Notes: generated by a model from the letters alone, not told the origin. A stretch of 6,196 nt of DNA from an uncultured Candidatus Altimarinota bacterium (GCA_937864995.1 CALMDL010000300.1:1-6196), one strand, 5' to 3'. Positions 1 through 6,063 are shown, counted from the stretch's first letter. A program made the numbers and translations.

Positions 1-2
1 TA

Positions 3-311
3 GAATCTATTATGTTAAACAAACTACCTAAAAATTATATTTTAGAAGAATGAAAAAAAACACAAATAATAGCAAGAAATAACCTAAACTATGTTTATAT
101 GTTATTAAATGATAAAATTTGGATTTTTAAACCAAACACTACAAACTATAAAAACACTCAAAGCTTAACTTACATATGACAAATAGAAGGTGCTACAAAA
201 ACAATTAAAGATTTTTATGTAAACTATGATTGAGAAATAACTGTATTAAACGAATGATGAATATATAAACTTACTTTTGAAATAAGTGATGATAAGGTTA
301 TCATCAGATAA
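3..311 (+). CDS. C-terminal part of an unrecognised protein (5' end outside window)
   Basis: An open frame runs from the window edge to TAA at 309-311, about 102 codons, if UGA is read as Gly. It contains five in-frame TGA codons (one TGA-TGA pair near 253-258) and one GGT. The protein has no Cys and is rich in Asn, Tyr, Ile and Lys. It alternates hydrophobic and polar residues, with WIFKP, YIGQIEG and YVNYDGEI segments, which suggests a beta-rich fold. I do not recognise the family and see no membrane segment or catalytic motif in this part. No terminator hairpin follows; the next gene has its own promoter 76 bases downstream. That it is coding rests on the long open frame and on Gly placement like that of its neighbours. 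Confidence 0.75.
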
Positions 312-386
312 AATAGAGAAAAACTAATAAAATAAATACAAAAAATATATCTTTAAAACATAAAAAAACAATTTTTCAAAAAAGTT

Positions 387-414
387 TTGCAAATTTTAGT
401 TTTATGATTAGAAT
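387..414 (+). promoter_or_regulatory. Putative sigma-70-type promoter of the L25 gene
   Basis: TTGCAA (387-392) and TAGAAT (409-414) are separated by 16 bases, about 48 bases before the L25 start codon. This would give a leader of roughly 40 nt. The rest of 312-462 is AT-rich and shows no gene, RNA or terminator. In such AT-rich DNA, promoter-like boxes can arise by chance. Confidence 0.5.
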
Positions 415-462
415 TTGCAGGCTTTTATTTAAAACATTATTAATATATATCAAATCAAGACT

Positions 463-1065
463 ATGGAAAATTTAAATTTAAACGCTCAAATAAGAAATAC
501 TGAGGAAAAATTAAGTGAAGTTAGAGCTGCAAAAATGATCCCAGCTGTAGTTTATTGAAAACATCAAGAACCTATTGCTATAAAAATTGACAATTCAGAA
601 TTCATAAAATTATTTAGAGTTTCTGGAGAATCTCACATTATTAACTTAAATATTGGTAAAAAATCTATTGAAGTATTAGTTCATGATTTCCAAAAAGAAC
701 CTGTTAATGGTGATTTTCAACATATAGATTTTTTTGCTATTACAAAAGGTGAAAAAGTTCATACTAAAATTCATTTATCTTTTGTTGGTACTTCAAAAGC
801 AGTAAAAGAAGGTGCTATTTTAGAAGAACATATTAAAGAATTAGATGTAAAAGTTTTACCTAAAGATTTAGTAGATTCTTTTGAAGTTGATTTATCAAAA
901 TTAGTTGAAATGGGAGATGTTATTAGAGTTTCTGATTTAGGAATTTCTTCTAAATTTGAAATAATTGCTAATGCTGATGATATAGTTGCATCTGCAAGTA
1001 AACCAGCTAAAGTTGAAATTGAAGAAGCTCCTGCTGCTACTGAAACAACTGAAGAAACAAAATAA
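463..1065 (+). CDS. rplY: 50S ribosomal protein L25, long (CTC/TL5) form
   Basis: This 200-residue protein matches the L25/Ctc family, which binds 5S rRNA in the large ribosomal subunit. Residues about 4-95 form the 5S-binding domain, including IPAVVYGK (residues 26-33) and the later VLVHDFQKEPVNGDFQHIDFF stretch. Residues about 100-185 form the C-terminal beta domain of the long CTC/TL5 type. The invariant Gly of VVYG is the TGA at 556-558, which supports UGA=Gly. The last 15 residues are a Thr/Glu/Ala-rich tail. The other eight Gly codons are GGT or GGA, so UGA is nearly avoided here, unlike in its neighbours. The start is the only ATG that precedes the family's N-terminus; no Shine-Dalgarno sequence lies upstream. 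The gene appears monocistronic, with its own promoter and terminator. Confidence 0.95.
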
Positions 1066-1080
1066 TAAAAATAATTTTTA

Positions 1081-1118
1081 AAAAAGAGTATTTAGAATAT
1101 AATTCAAATACTCTTTTT
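1081..1118 (+). terminator. Intrinsic terminator after rplY
   Basis: Perfect 13-bp arms at 1081-1093 and 1106-1118 surround a 12-base loop. The stem core is GAGTATTT/AAATACTC and ends in a T5 run, 15 bases after the L25 stop. Confidence 0.85.
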
Positions 1119-1142
1119 ATTTAAATGCTAATTAAAAAAAAA

Positions 1143-1463
1143 ATGAAAGTTAAAATTTTTTGAAATAAAGAAAATGTATGAGAATTAAATGATAAAGTAT
1201 TATCTTCTCTAAATGAATTAGGATTATCTGAATTTATAAATATTGAAATTACAAATGATGAAAATTTAAAAAATGAATTAAATATAACTAAAGAACCTGC
1301 TTTAATAATTGAAGAAGAATCTATAGACTTTAGAGATACAATTTTTGAATGAATAATACCTAGTGATGAAGAAATAAAATCTATGTTTATAAGTATTATT
1401 GGATGATGAGAAACTGGATCAAGCTGTGCACCTGGATGATGTGGAAGCGGATGTAGTTGTTAA
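1143..1463 (+). CDS. Thioredoxin-fold protein without CxxC, with a Cys/Gly-rich C-terminal tail
   Basis: The frame encodes 106 residues with UGA=Gly. Residues 1-85 resemble the small MTH895-type thioredoxin-like family (thioredoxin_3): MKVKIFG at the N-terminus, a helix with LSSLNELGL, the EPALII segment that holds the expected cis-Pro, and a closing IPSDEEIKSMF helix. Where the family has a CxxC after the first strand, this protein has GNKENVG, so the usual redox pair is missing. The last 13 residues are S-CAPGGCGSGCSC, four Cys spaced C-x4-C-x3-C-x-C, preceded by GGGETGS. Such a tail could bind metal or supply thiols; that is inference. Six of 12 Gly codons are TGA. An in-frame ATG at 1125-1127 would add six residues (MLIKKK); I prefer 1143 because the family begins at this strand. 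It converges on the FecR-like gene. Confidence 0.8.
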
Positions 1464-1506
1464 CAAAATAAAAAACCTGACTAAGTCAGGTTTTTTATTT
1501 TGTTAA
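1460..1506. terminator. Bidirectional terminator shared by convergent genes, containing both stop codons
   Basis: Perfect 22-bp arms (1460-1481 and 1485-1506) flank a TAA triloop. The core is CCTGAC/GTCAGG, flanked by A6 and T6, so it has a U-run on both strands. The + gene's TAA (1461-1463) and the - gene's stop (1503-1505) both lie inside the arms and pair with each other. Confidence 0.9.
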
Positions 1507-2954
1507 TTATTTTCAATTTGATCTAAATCAGTTGAAGCTGATTCTTGTTTAATTTCAGGAGAATTAGTAGATTTTTTAATTATTGTAAAATAATTAGTAT
1601 ATACTAGTTTTCATCATGAAAAATATTTAATTTCATAAACATTTGTTCATTCTGCTAAATTATTATATTCAACATCAGCATGATATCTCCAAGTAGAACC
1701 ATTAAATGAGCTTAATTTAAAATCATTAACAGTTATAGAATCAATCCCCTCTGCTTTAACATTTCATCTGATAGTAATAAAACTTTCAGTTGTAGTATAT
1801 GTTGTTTGAGTTGTAGGAGATGTAAATAAAAATTGTGAACCATCTACAGTGAAATTATGTACTTTTGGTCAAGTAGATGTTGTAGTGGTATTTGTTTGAG
1901 AATTAGTATCATTAGAATCAATATTACTAGAACCTAAACTATAATATACTGTATAAACTTCTCTATGAATTATATCATTAGAATCATCATATACTTTAAA
2001 AACTAAATCATTTTCTTTATTTGAGACATCAATATTTTCAAATTTAAAAGTTTTATTTGTTTTTGATAATGTTGCTTCTTTTCAATTTACTGTAATACTT
2101 GATATTTCAGAATCATTATATGTTCAAGAAATATTTATTAATGGAGATGAAATATTTGATTCATCTACTAAATTGTTAAAACTTAATATTTCTCATGTTG
2201 ATGTATTTGATAATGAACCACTTTGAGTTTCAGAATCTTCATTTTCGATTTCTTCAATACCATCTTCAACAACATAATTTGATCATTTATTTAAAATATA
2301 CCAATCTGATTTTATAAAAAATTGATCTATATTTTCTTTAAGTAATGTTAAATCTAAATCACTTTTTGAAGCATCAGACCTAGATATAGTTATCTTTTCA
2401 CCTGGTGCTAAAACAGTATTTTTTCAAACTAAATTTGCAACCTCAACAAATCATGAAATTAAATATATTGTTGATCACATTTCATTTTGAGAAACAGACA
2501 AATGTGAATTTTCATCTATTTTTAAATTAGCAAAACTTAAGTTTAAATCAACTGGTTTTAATGCATCAAGCCAAACCTCTCATGAGCTAACTGTAAAAAC
2601 AGAATCTTCACCATATTTTAATTCTCACAATCTATTTACTTTAAAACTTAATAAAGTGTCTAAATTTAATGATGCTGTTCATTGTTTAACAAGTATTTTT
2701 TCTCATTTATAAAGAGTTCAATCACCTTCCAAATCTTTTTTGTAATCACCTGGATAAATTATTGTTGCTTGTGAAGATTCTCAATCCAATAAAACAGTAA
2801 TTCAAGATTGATTTTCTATATTTGTTTTTGTATCACTTGAATCTCATGAAAATAAAGAAAATATCAAAAATAATACTAATATTCATCAAATAATTGGTAC
2901 AATATAATCTTTTATATTTTTTTGAAGTGATGTACTTCCTCTTCTTCTTGTCAT
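1503..2954 (-). CDS. Membrane-anchored FecR-like / bacterial Ig-like envelope protein
   Basis: This is a 483-residue protein with 22 in-frame UGA-Gly codons. The N-terminus MTRRRGS is basic and is followed by one hydrophobic segment at residues 18-36, so the likely topology is N-inside with a large extracytoplasmic part. Residues about 80-192 resemble a FecR domain: GEKILVKQG, the FTVSSGEVWLDAL strand pair, SGFVEVA, and the closing LAPGEKITISR. After an acidic linker, residues about 253-330 (PLINISGTYNDSEISSITVNGKEATL) and about 365-455 (FITIRGNVKAEGIDSITVNDF) look like two Ig-like modules of the glucodextranase-B type, separated by a Ser/Thr/Asn-rich linker. No FecI-type sigma factor or TonB receptor is adjacent, so FecR here is a fold assignment, not evidence of iron signalling. 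A structural or surface role is plausible. The start follows the promoter at 2969-2997. Confidence 0.85.
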
Positions 2955-2968
2955 TATAACAATATTAT

Positions 2969-2997
2969 AATATAATTTACCTCTATAATATAAGCAA
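2969..2997 (-). promoter_or_regulatory. Putative promoter of the FecR/Ig-like gene
   Basis: On the minus strand, TTGCTT (2997-2992) and TATATT (2974-2969) are separated by 17 bases. The start codon at 2954 is 14 bases past the -10 box, so the leader would be only about 7 nt. An overlapping TATAAT (2969-2964) ends 9 bases before the ATG and would give an essentially leaderless transcript. Confidence 0.45.
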
Positions 2998-3008
2998 AAT
3001 ATTAAAAA

Positions 3009-3043
3009 ATACAACTCTAATTATTAAAAATAAATAGTTGTAT
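3009..3043. repeat. Inverted repeat in divergent intergenic region
   Basis: ATACAACT (3009-3016) and AGTTGTAT (3036-3043) are perfect 8-bp arms around a 19-base spacer. It sits between the divergent promoters of the FecR-like gene and the lipoprotein gene. It could be an operator or a chance AT-rich repeat. Apart from this, the promoters and the repeat at 3088-3104, I see nothing in 2955-3163. Confidence 0.4.
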
Positions 3044-3087
3044 ATTATACAATAAATATATATATCTGTAAACTTAAAATAATAAAA

Positions 3088-3104
3088 AATAGCATATAGC
3101 TATT
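3088..3104. repeat. Small inverted repeat overlapping the lipoprotein -35 region
   Basis: AATAGC (3088-3093) and GCTATT (3099-3104) flank a 5-base spacer. The right arm touches the TTGATT candidate -35 box at 3103-3108. This placement would suit an operator, but no regulator is identifiable. Confidence 0.3.
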
Positions 3105-3129
3105 GATTAATTAGCAAATTATTTATAAT
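3103..3129 (+). promoter_or_regulatory. Putative promoter of the small lipoprotein gene
   Basis: TTGATT (3103-3108) and TATAAT (3124-3129) are separated by 15 bases, slightly short. Transcription would begin near 3136, giving a leader of about 28 nt before the ATG at 3164. A second TATAAT at 3149-3154, 9 bases before that ATG, is an alternative -10 box for a leaderless transcript but has no clear -35. Confidence 0.45.
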
Positions 3130-3163
3130 GAGCTCGCTTTTATATATATATAATACAATGCTT

Positions 3164-3340
3164 ATGAAAAAAATAATCGCATTATTAAGTGTTTTAGCTT
3201 TAACTTTATTAGCATCTTGCGGTAAAGCTGAAGAAACTACTACTGAAGAAGTTACTGCTACTGGTACTGAAGTTGAATCTACTGAAGTTGTTACTGAAGA
3301 AGAATTAACTGAAGAAGCTACTACTGTAGAAATGAATTAA
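3164..3340 (+). CDS. Small Thr/Glu-rich lipoprotein
   Basis: The frame encodes 58 residues. MKK is followed by a hydrophobic stretch and the lipobox L-A-S-C at residues 16-19, a signal-peptidase-II signal with Cys19 as the lipidated residue. The mature part after Cys19 is only 39 residues. It is low-complexity and very acidic: 13 Glu and 11 Thr, one Lys, no aromatic residues. The underlying DNA repeats ACTGAAG-like units. The likely location is the outer face of the cell membrane; the function is unknown and it may be a charged surface tail. In-frame ATGs at 3128 and 3158 would put MSSLLYIYNTML before the signal peptide. I reject them because MKK is the natural start and the 3128 ATG overlaps a TATAAT box. 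Its two Gly codons are GGT; no UGA is used. It has its own terminator. Confidence 0.8.
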   Translation: MKKIIALLSVLALTLLASCGKAEETTTEEVTATGTEVESTEVVTEEELTEEATTVEMN

Positions 3341-3349
3341 TTAATTCAT
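3332..3349. repeat. 18-bp perfect palindrome over the lipoprotein stop codon
   Basis: ATGAATTAATTAATTCAT is self-complementary. It covers the last two codons and the TAA of the lipoprotein gene, and lies one base before the terminator palindrome. It may be a chance AT-rich structure. Confidence 0.35.
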
Positions 3350-3350
3350 T

Positions 3351-3396
3351 ACAAATAAAAAAACTAACAATTTAAATTGTTAGTTTTTTTATTTGT
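3351..3396 (+). terminator. Terminator after the lipoprotein gene (46-bp perfect palindrome)
   Basis: The 23-bp half-sites meet at position 3373/3374 with no unpaired spacer. The core is AACTAACAATTT/AAATTGTTAGTT, flanked by A7 and T7, so RNA from the + strand ends in a T7 run. The symmetry would also stop minus-strand transcription. Confidence 0.85.
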
Positions 3397-3399
3397 TAA

Positions 3400-3417
3400 T
3401 TAACTAAAAATAGTTAA
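3400..3417. repeat. Inverted repeat upstream of ttcA
   Basis: TTAACTA (3400-3406) and TAGTTAA (3411-3417) flank AAAA. It lies just after the previous terminator, in the 55-base gap that must hold any ttcA promoter. It could be an operator; no convincing -35/-10 pair is visible there. Confidence 0.3.
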
Positions 3418-3451
3418 AATCTGCTCTAATTTTAAAAAATAATTTATAATA

Positions 3452-4204
3452 ATGAGTTCCCTAGAAAAAAGACTATTAAAAAAATTAAGATCTGCTATAA
3501 TGGATTTTGATATGATAAAGCCTTGAGAAACTGTATTACTTTGAGTATCTTGATGAAAAGATTCTATGGTTTTATGATATTTATTAAATGAATATAGAAA
3601 AGTAGTAAAAGATAAATTTGAAATAAGATGAATTTATATTTTTAAAGAATTTTTAATAGATTGTGATATAAATTTTGAAGAAAAAAGAAAATATTTTGAA
3701 GATGTTTTAAACATACCTCTTGAAAAAGTAAATATAAACCTTCCTGAAGAATCTAAACTTAACGATTGAGTTGGACAAAGCTGTCAATGGTGTGCATATG
3801 CTAGAAGAATAGCTATGTTTAAACTGTGTCAAAAATACAATGCAACAAAAATAGCCTTTTGACATCATATGGATGATATAGTTGTTACAACTATGATGAA
3901 TATGTTAGAAGGGAGAAAATTAAAAATAATGCCTCCTGTTAATAAAATGAGTAAATGAGATATAACTTTTATTAGACCAATGGCATATATAAGAGAAAAA
4001 GAATTAGTAAGTTTTGTAAAGCAAAAAGAAATTCCTTATTCTGCTTGCAATTGTCCTGTTTGAGAAAACACTATGAGAAATAAAATTAAATATTGAATTA
4101 TTTGGGAAAACGAAAAAAACTTCCCTAAATATACAGAAAATATGTTTTGGGCACTTATAAGAGATTTTAGAGAAAAATATGAAAAAGATGGTTATACTAT
4201 GTAA
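3452..4204 (+). CDS. ttcA: TtcA-family tRNA 2-thiocytidine synthetase
   Basis: This 250-residue protein matches TtcA, the ATP-dependent PP-loop enzyme that thiolates cytidine 32 of tRNA in the cytoplasm using an Fe-S cluster. In order: LEKRLLKKLRSAIMDFDMI (4-22), the family N-terminal helix; the PP-loop SGGKDS (33-38), whose two Gly are TGA-TGA; CQWC (111-114), the first cluster Cys pair; FGHHMDDIVVTTMMNML (136-152); KLKIMPP (156-162); IRPMAYIREKEL (174-185); and AC-N-CPVG (198-204), which supplies the third cluster Cys. Most TtcA proteins have CNLC there, so this copy is one residue shorter. Eleven of 14 Gly codons are TGA. The start at 3452 is set by the conserved N-terminal helix. A TATAAT (3445-3450) almost touches the ATG and cannot be its -10. 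The thiolation pathway partner genes are not in the window. Confidence 0.92.
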
Positions 4205-4220
4205 TTATTGCATATTAAAT

Positions 4221-4266
4221 AAAAATATGTTAATATATTAAAAAGTTTAAATATTAACATATTTTT
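4221..4266 (+). terminator. Intrinsic terminator after ttcA, abutting the next start codon
   Basis: Perfect 16-bp arms (4221-4236 and 4251-4266) with ATATGTTAATAT/ATATTAACATAT cores flank a 14-base loop. A T7 run (4262-4268) follows. The next gene's ATG begins at 4269, directly after the T run. Confidence 0.75.
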
Positions 4267-4268
4267 TT

Positions 4269-4661
4269 ATGCCAGAAAGTATATATTCATTAAAAATTTT
4301 TCATTGATTTGATAAAGAAATAGTTGATTCTATTGTAAATAATTGTGAATTAAGGAAATATAATTTATGAGAATTAATAATTGTAGAATGAGAAGATAGT
4401 AATTGAGAAGGTTATATATTAAAAAGAGGTAAAGTTGCAATATCAATTTGAGGGAAAAAAATTGCAGAATTAAATCCTGGTGATATTTTTTGAGAAATAG
4501 CCCTACTTAATGAAGAGCAAAGAACAGCTACTGTTAGTGCAATATCAGACCTAGAAGTTATAGTATTAAATCTAAATGATTTAATAAGTATAATAAACAA
4601 TGATTCTAATAATATTAATAAAATTATTATTGAAAGAATAGAAGAAAATTTAAAATTATAA
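4269..4661 (+). CDS. Stand-alone cyclic-nucleotide-binding domain protein
   Basis: The protein is 130 residues, essentially one cyclic-nucleotide-binding (CAP_ED) domain. FHGFDKEIVDSIV (11-23) is the N-terminal helical lead. YNLGELIIVEGEDSN (31-45) and YILKRGKVAI (49-58) are the first beta strands. FGEIALL (74-80) with RTATV (85-89) is the phosphate-binding cassette; Glu76 and Arg85 correspond to the ribose- and phosphate-contacting residues of cAMP-binding members, so nucleotide binding is plausible. A short helix follows to residue 130. No helix-turn-helix, channel, kinase or other output domain is present, so it cannot be called a CRP regulator. It might act through a partner protein. Six of 10 Gly codons are UGA. 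The start lies directly after the ttcA terminator. It converges on tyrS. Confidence 0.85.
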
Positions 4662-4692
4662 TAAAAAAAGACCATAATGGTCTTTTTTTATT
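4660..4692. terminator. Bidirectional terminator shared by the CNB gene and tyrS
   Basis: Perfect 15-bp arms (4660-4674 and 4678-4692) flank a TAA triloop, with AGACCA/TGGTCT core and A7/T7 runs. It overlaps the CNB stop (4659-4661) and contains the tyrS stop (4688-4690). It has the same design and triloop as the 1460-1506 hairpin. Confidence 0.88.
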
Positions 4693-5968
4693 TTGTTATT
4701 ATTCTAAAAGCTTTTTTTCATTTTCTAAGTAATATAAATTTATCATTTACAAAACAATTACTCAAATCTAAATTAAAATCAATAACTTTTTCTTCATTTA
4801 TAAATATAGATCATGCTTTTATTGCATTTCTAGCATTTGAATTTGATGATTCAAGTCAAGATTTTACAATCGTTTCAAATAAATTTTCTCAAGAATAATT
4901 AAATCATCACATTGCAAATTGAAAAGTAGATAATTCATCTATTTTTAATGATTTTAATATCTCTAATTTTTCATTTTCACCAAACATAAAATCACTTATT
5001 TTTTGAGATAAATTAGCTTCATCCGTTCAATGAATAATTTCTACAACTTTATATGCAAGTAATTTTTGAGCTACTCTATCCTCTGGTTTTTTCATATGAT
5101 TAGCAACTATTTCATCTATCTCCTCTGTTTCAATCAATGTAAGCATTTTTAAATATCTAGATAAATCTTCATCACTAGTATTCATAAAATATTGATAAAT
5201 AAAATATGGACTAGTTTTTTGTTTACTTAAAAACATAGCATTTCATTCACTTTTACCAAATTTTTTACCGGTAGAATCAGTTATTAAAGGCCAAGTTAAA
5301 GCATATGAATCAGCTTCATATTTTTTTCTTATAAGTTCAGTTCAAGTTACCAAATTTCACCATTGATCTTGTCATCAAATTTGAAGTGTAACAGATTTAT
5401 CTTTAAATAGTTTACAAAAATCATATCATTGTAAAAGCATATAAGAAAACTCAGTATAACTTATAGATTTATCAGGATCTTCAATTCTTTTTTTAACAGT
5501 ATCTTTACTCATCATAACATTAACTGTTATGTATTTTCCTACTTCTCTAAGAAAATCAAGATATCACATATTTACATAAAAATCCTTATTATTTACAAAA
5601 TCATAACTAAATTTTGAAAGAGTATATTTTTCTAGATTTTTAATTATTGATGTAATTTGAGTAGATATCATTTTTTGATTATTCAAAAGTACTTCTTCAG
5701 ATAAAAAAGTTCTTTCACTATCTTTTCATCCTGGATCTCAAATCATACCAGTTGCTCAACCAGTCAATGCAATATATTTATTTCATCTTCTCATCAAATG
5801 AACTCAAACCATAAATCATATAAAATTTCATAAATGCAAAGAATCAGCAGTAGGATCAAAACCACAATAAAAACTCCCTTTTCATTCATCAAAAGTTTTA
5901 AATAATTCTTCACTTGAAAATTGATACAATAATCATCTGTCAGATAGTTCTTGTTTTAAACTCTTCAT
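4688..5968 (-). CDS. tyrS: Tyrosyl-tRNA synthetase
   Basis: This complete 426-residue protein matches bacterial TyrRS, the class I synthetase that charges tRNA-Tyr. [15 protein letters not shown] (34-48) holds the HIGH-equivalent HLGN. GGATGMIGDPGGK (70-82) follows; many relatives have DPSGK, so one Gly replaces Ser. GGQDQWGN (198-205) is the tyrosine/ATP-site motif: its Trp is TGG and the next Gly is TGA (minus strand 5362-5357), which shows directly that UGA is not Trp. KFGKS (236-240) is the KMSKS-equivalent loop. Residues about 358-426 form the C-terminal S4 RNA-binding domain ([18 protein letters not shown]). Length is normal for the family. About 23 of 32 Gly codons are TGA. An in-frame stop lies 9 bases upstream of the ATG, so the start is fixed. 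It is transcribed divergently from the gene at 6093. Confidence 0.96.
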
Positions 5969-6000
5969 TTTTAATTAATTACAAATAAATAACTTAAAAT

Positions 6001-6028
6001 AATATATTTAAAAAGTGCTATAAATCAA
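6001..6028 (-). promoter_or_regulatory. Putative tyrS promoter
   Basis: On the minus strand, TTGATT (6028-6023) and TATATT (6006-6001) are separated by 16 bases. The leader would be roughly 25-30 nt. No T-box-like structure is visible: the gap to tyrS is too short to hold one. Confidence 0.5.
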
Positions 6029-6042
6029 TAAAAATTTGATTT
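6022..6042. repeat. Inverted repeat joining two divergent -35 boxes
   Basis: AAATCAA (6022-6028) and TTGATTT (6036-6042) are 7-bp arms around 7 bases. Each arm contains one TTGATT -35 candidate, one for tyrS (-) and one for the gene at 6093 (+). The dyad may simply reflect back-to-back promoters. Confidence 0.4.
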
Positions 6043-6063
6043 TTAGTCTATTTTAGTTAAATT
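6036..6063 (+). promoter_or_regulatory. Putative promoter of the gene at 6093
   Basis: TTGATT (6036-6041) and TAAATT (6058-6063) are separated by 16 bases. The -10 box falls in the first copy of a 10-bp tandem repeat. The -10 match is weak. Confidence 0.35.

Noticed and set aside
312..462. Possible small gene or terminator in the gap before L25
   Set aside because: No open frame of note and no GC-bearing hairpin with a T run; only a weak 7-bp dyad (359-365/400-406).
3128..3163. Upstream ATGs (3128, 3158) as the lipoprotein start
   Set aside because: They would place MSSLLYIYNTML before a standard MKK lipoprotein signal, and the 3128 ATG is part of a TATAAT box.
3445..3450. TATAAT as the -10 box of ttcA
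   Set aside because: Only one base separates it from the ATG, so transcription would begin inside the gene and remove the conserved N-terminal helix. There is no matching -35.
4412..4675. Minus-strand open frame of 87 codons
   Set aside because: It lies antisense to the CNB gene, which has a clear domain, and overlaps the terminator. It is a shadow frame.
4677..4898. Plus-strand open frame of 73 codons
   Set aside because: It is antisense to the 3' part of tyrS, whose S4 domain is recognisable there, and it begins inside a terminator hairpin.
5027..5236. Minus-strand frame of 69 codons as a separate small gene
   Set aside because: It is in the tyrS reading frame and is bounded only because UGA was taken as a stop. 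It is an internal piece of TyrS.
3..5968. Many in-frame TGA codons as pseudogenes or frameshifts
   Set aside because: All frames stay intact with correct family motifs when UGA is Gly. Multiple unrelated genes would not decay only through TGA.
3..5968. Mycoplasma-type code (UGA=Trp) or UGA=selenocysteine
   Set aside because: TGA positions match conserved Gly, not Trp or Cys, and TGG-TGA encodes Trp-Gly in TyrS. Dozens of sites rule out selenocysteine.
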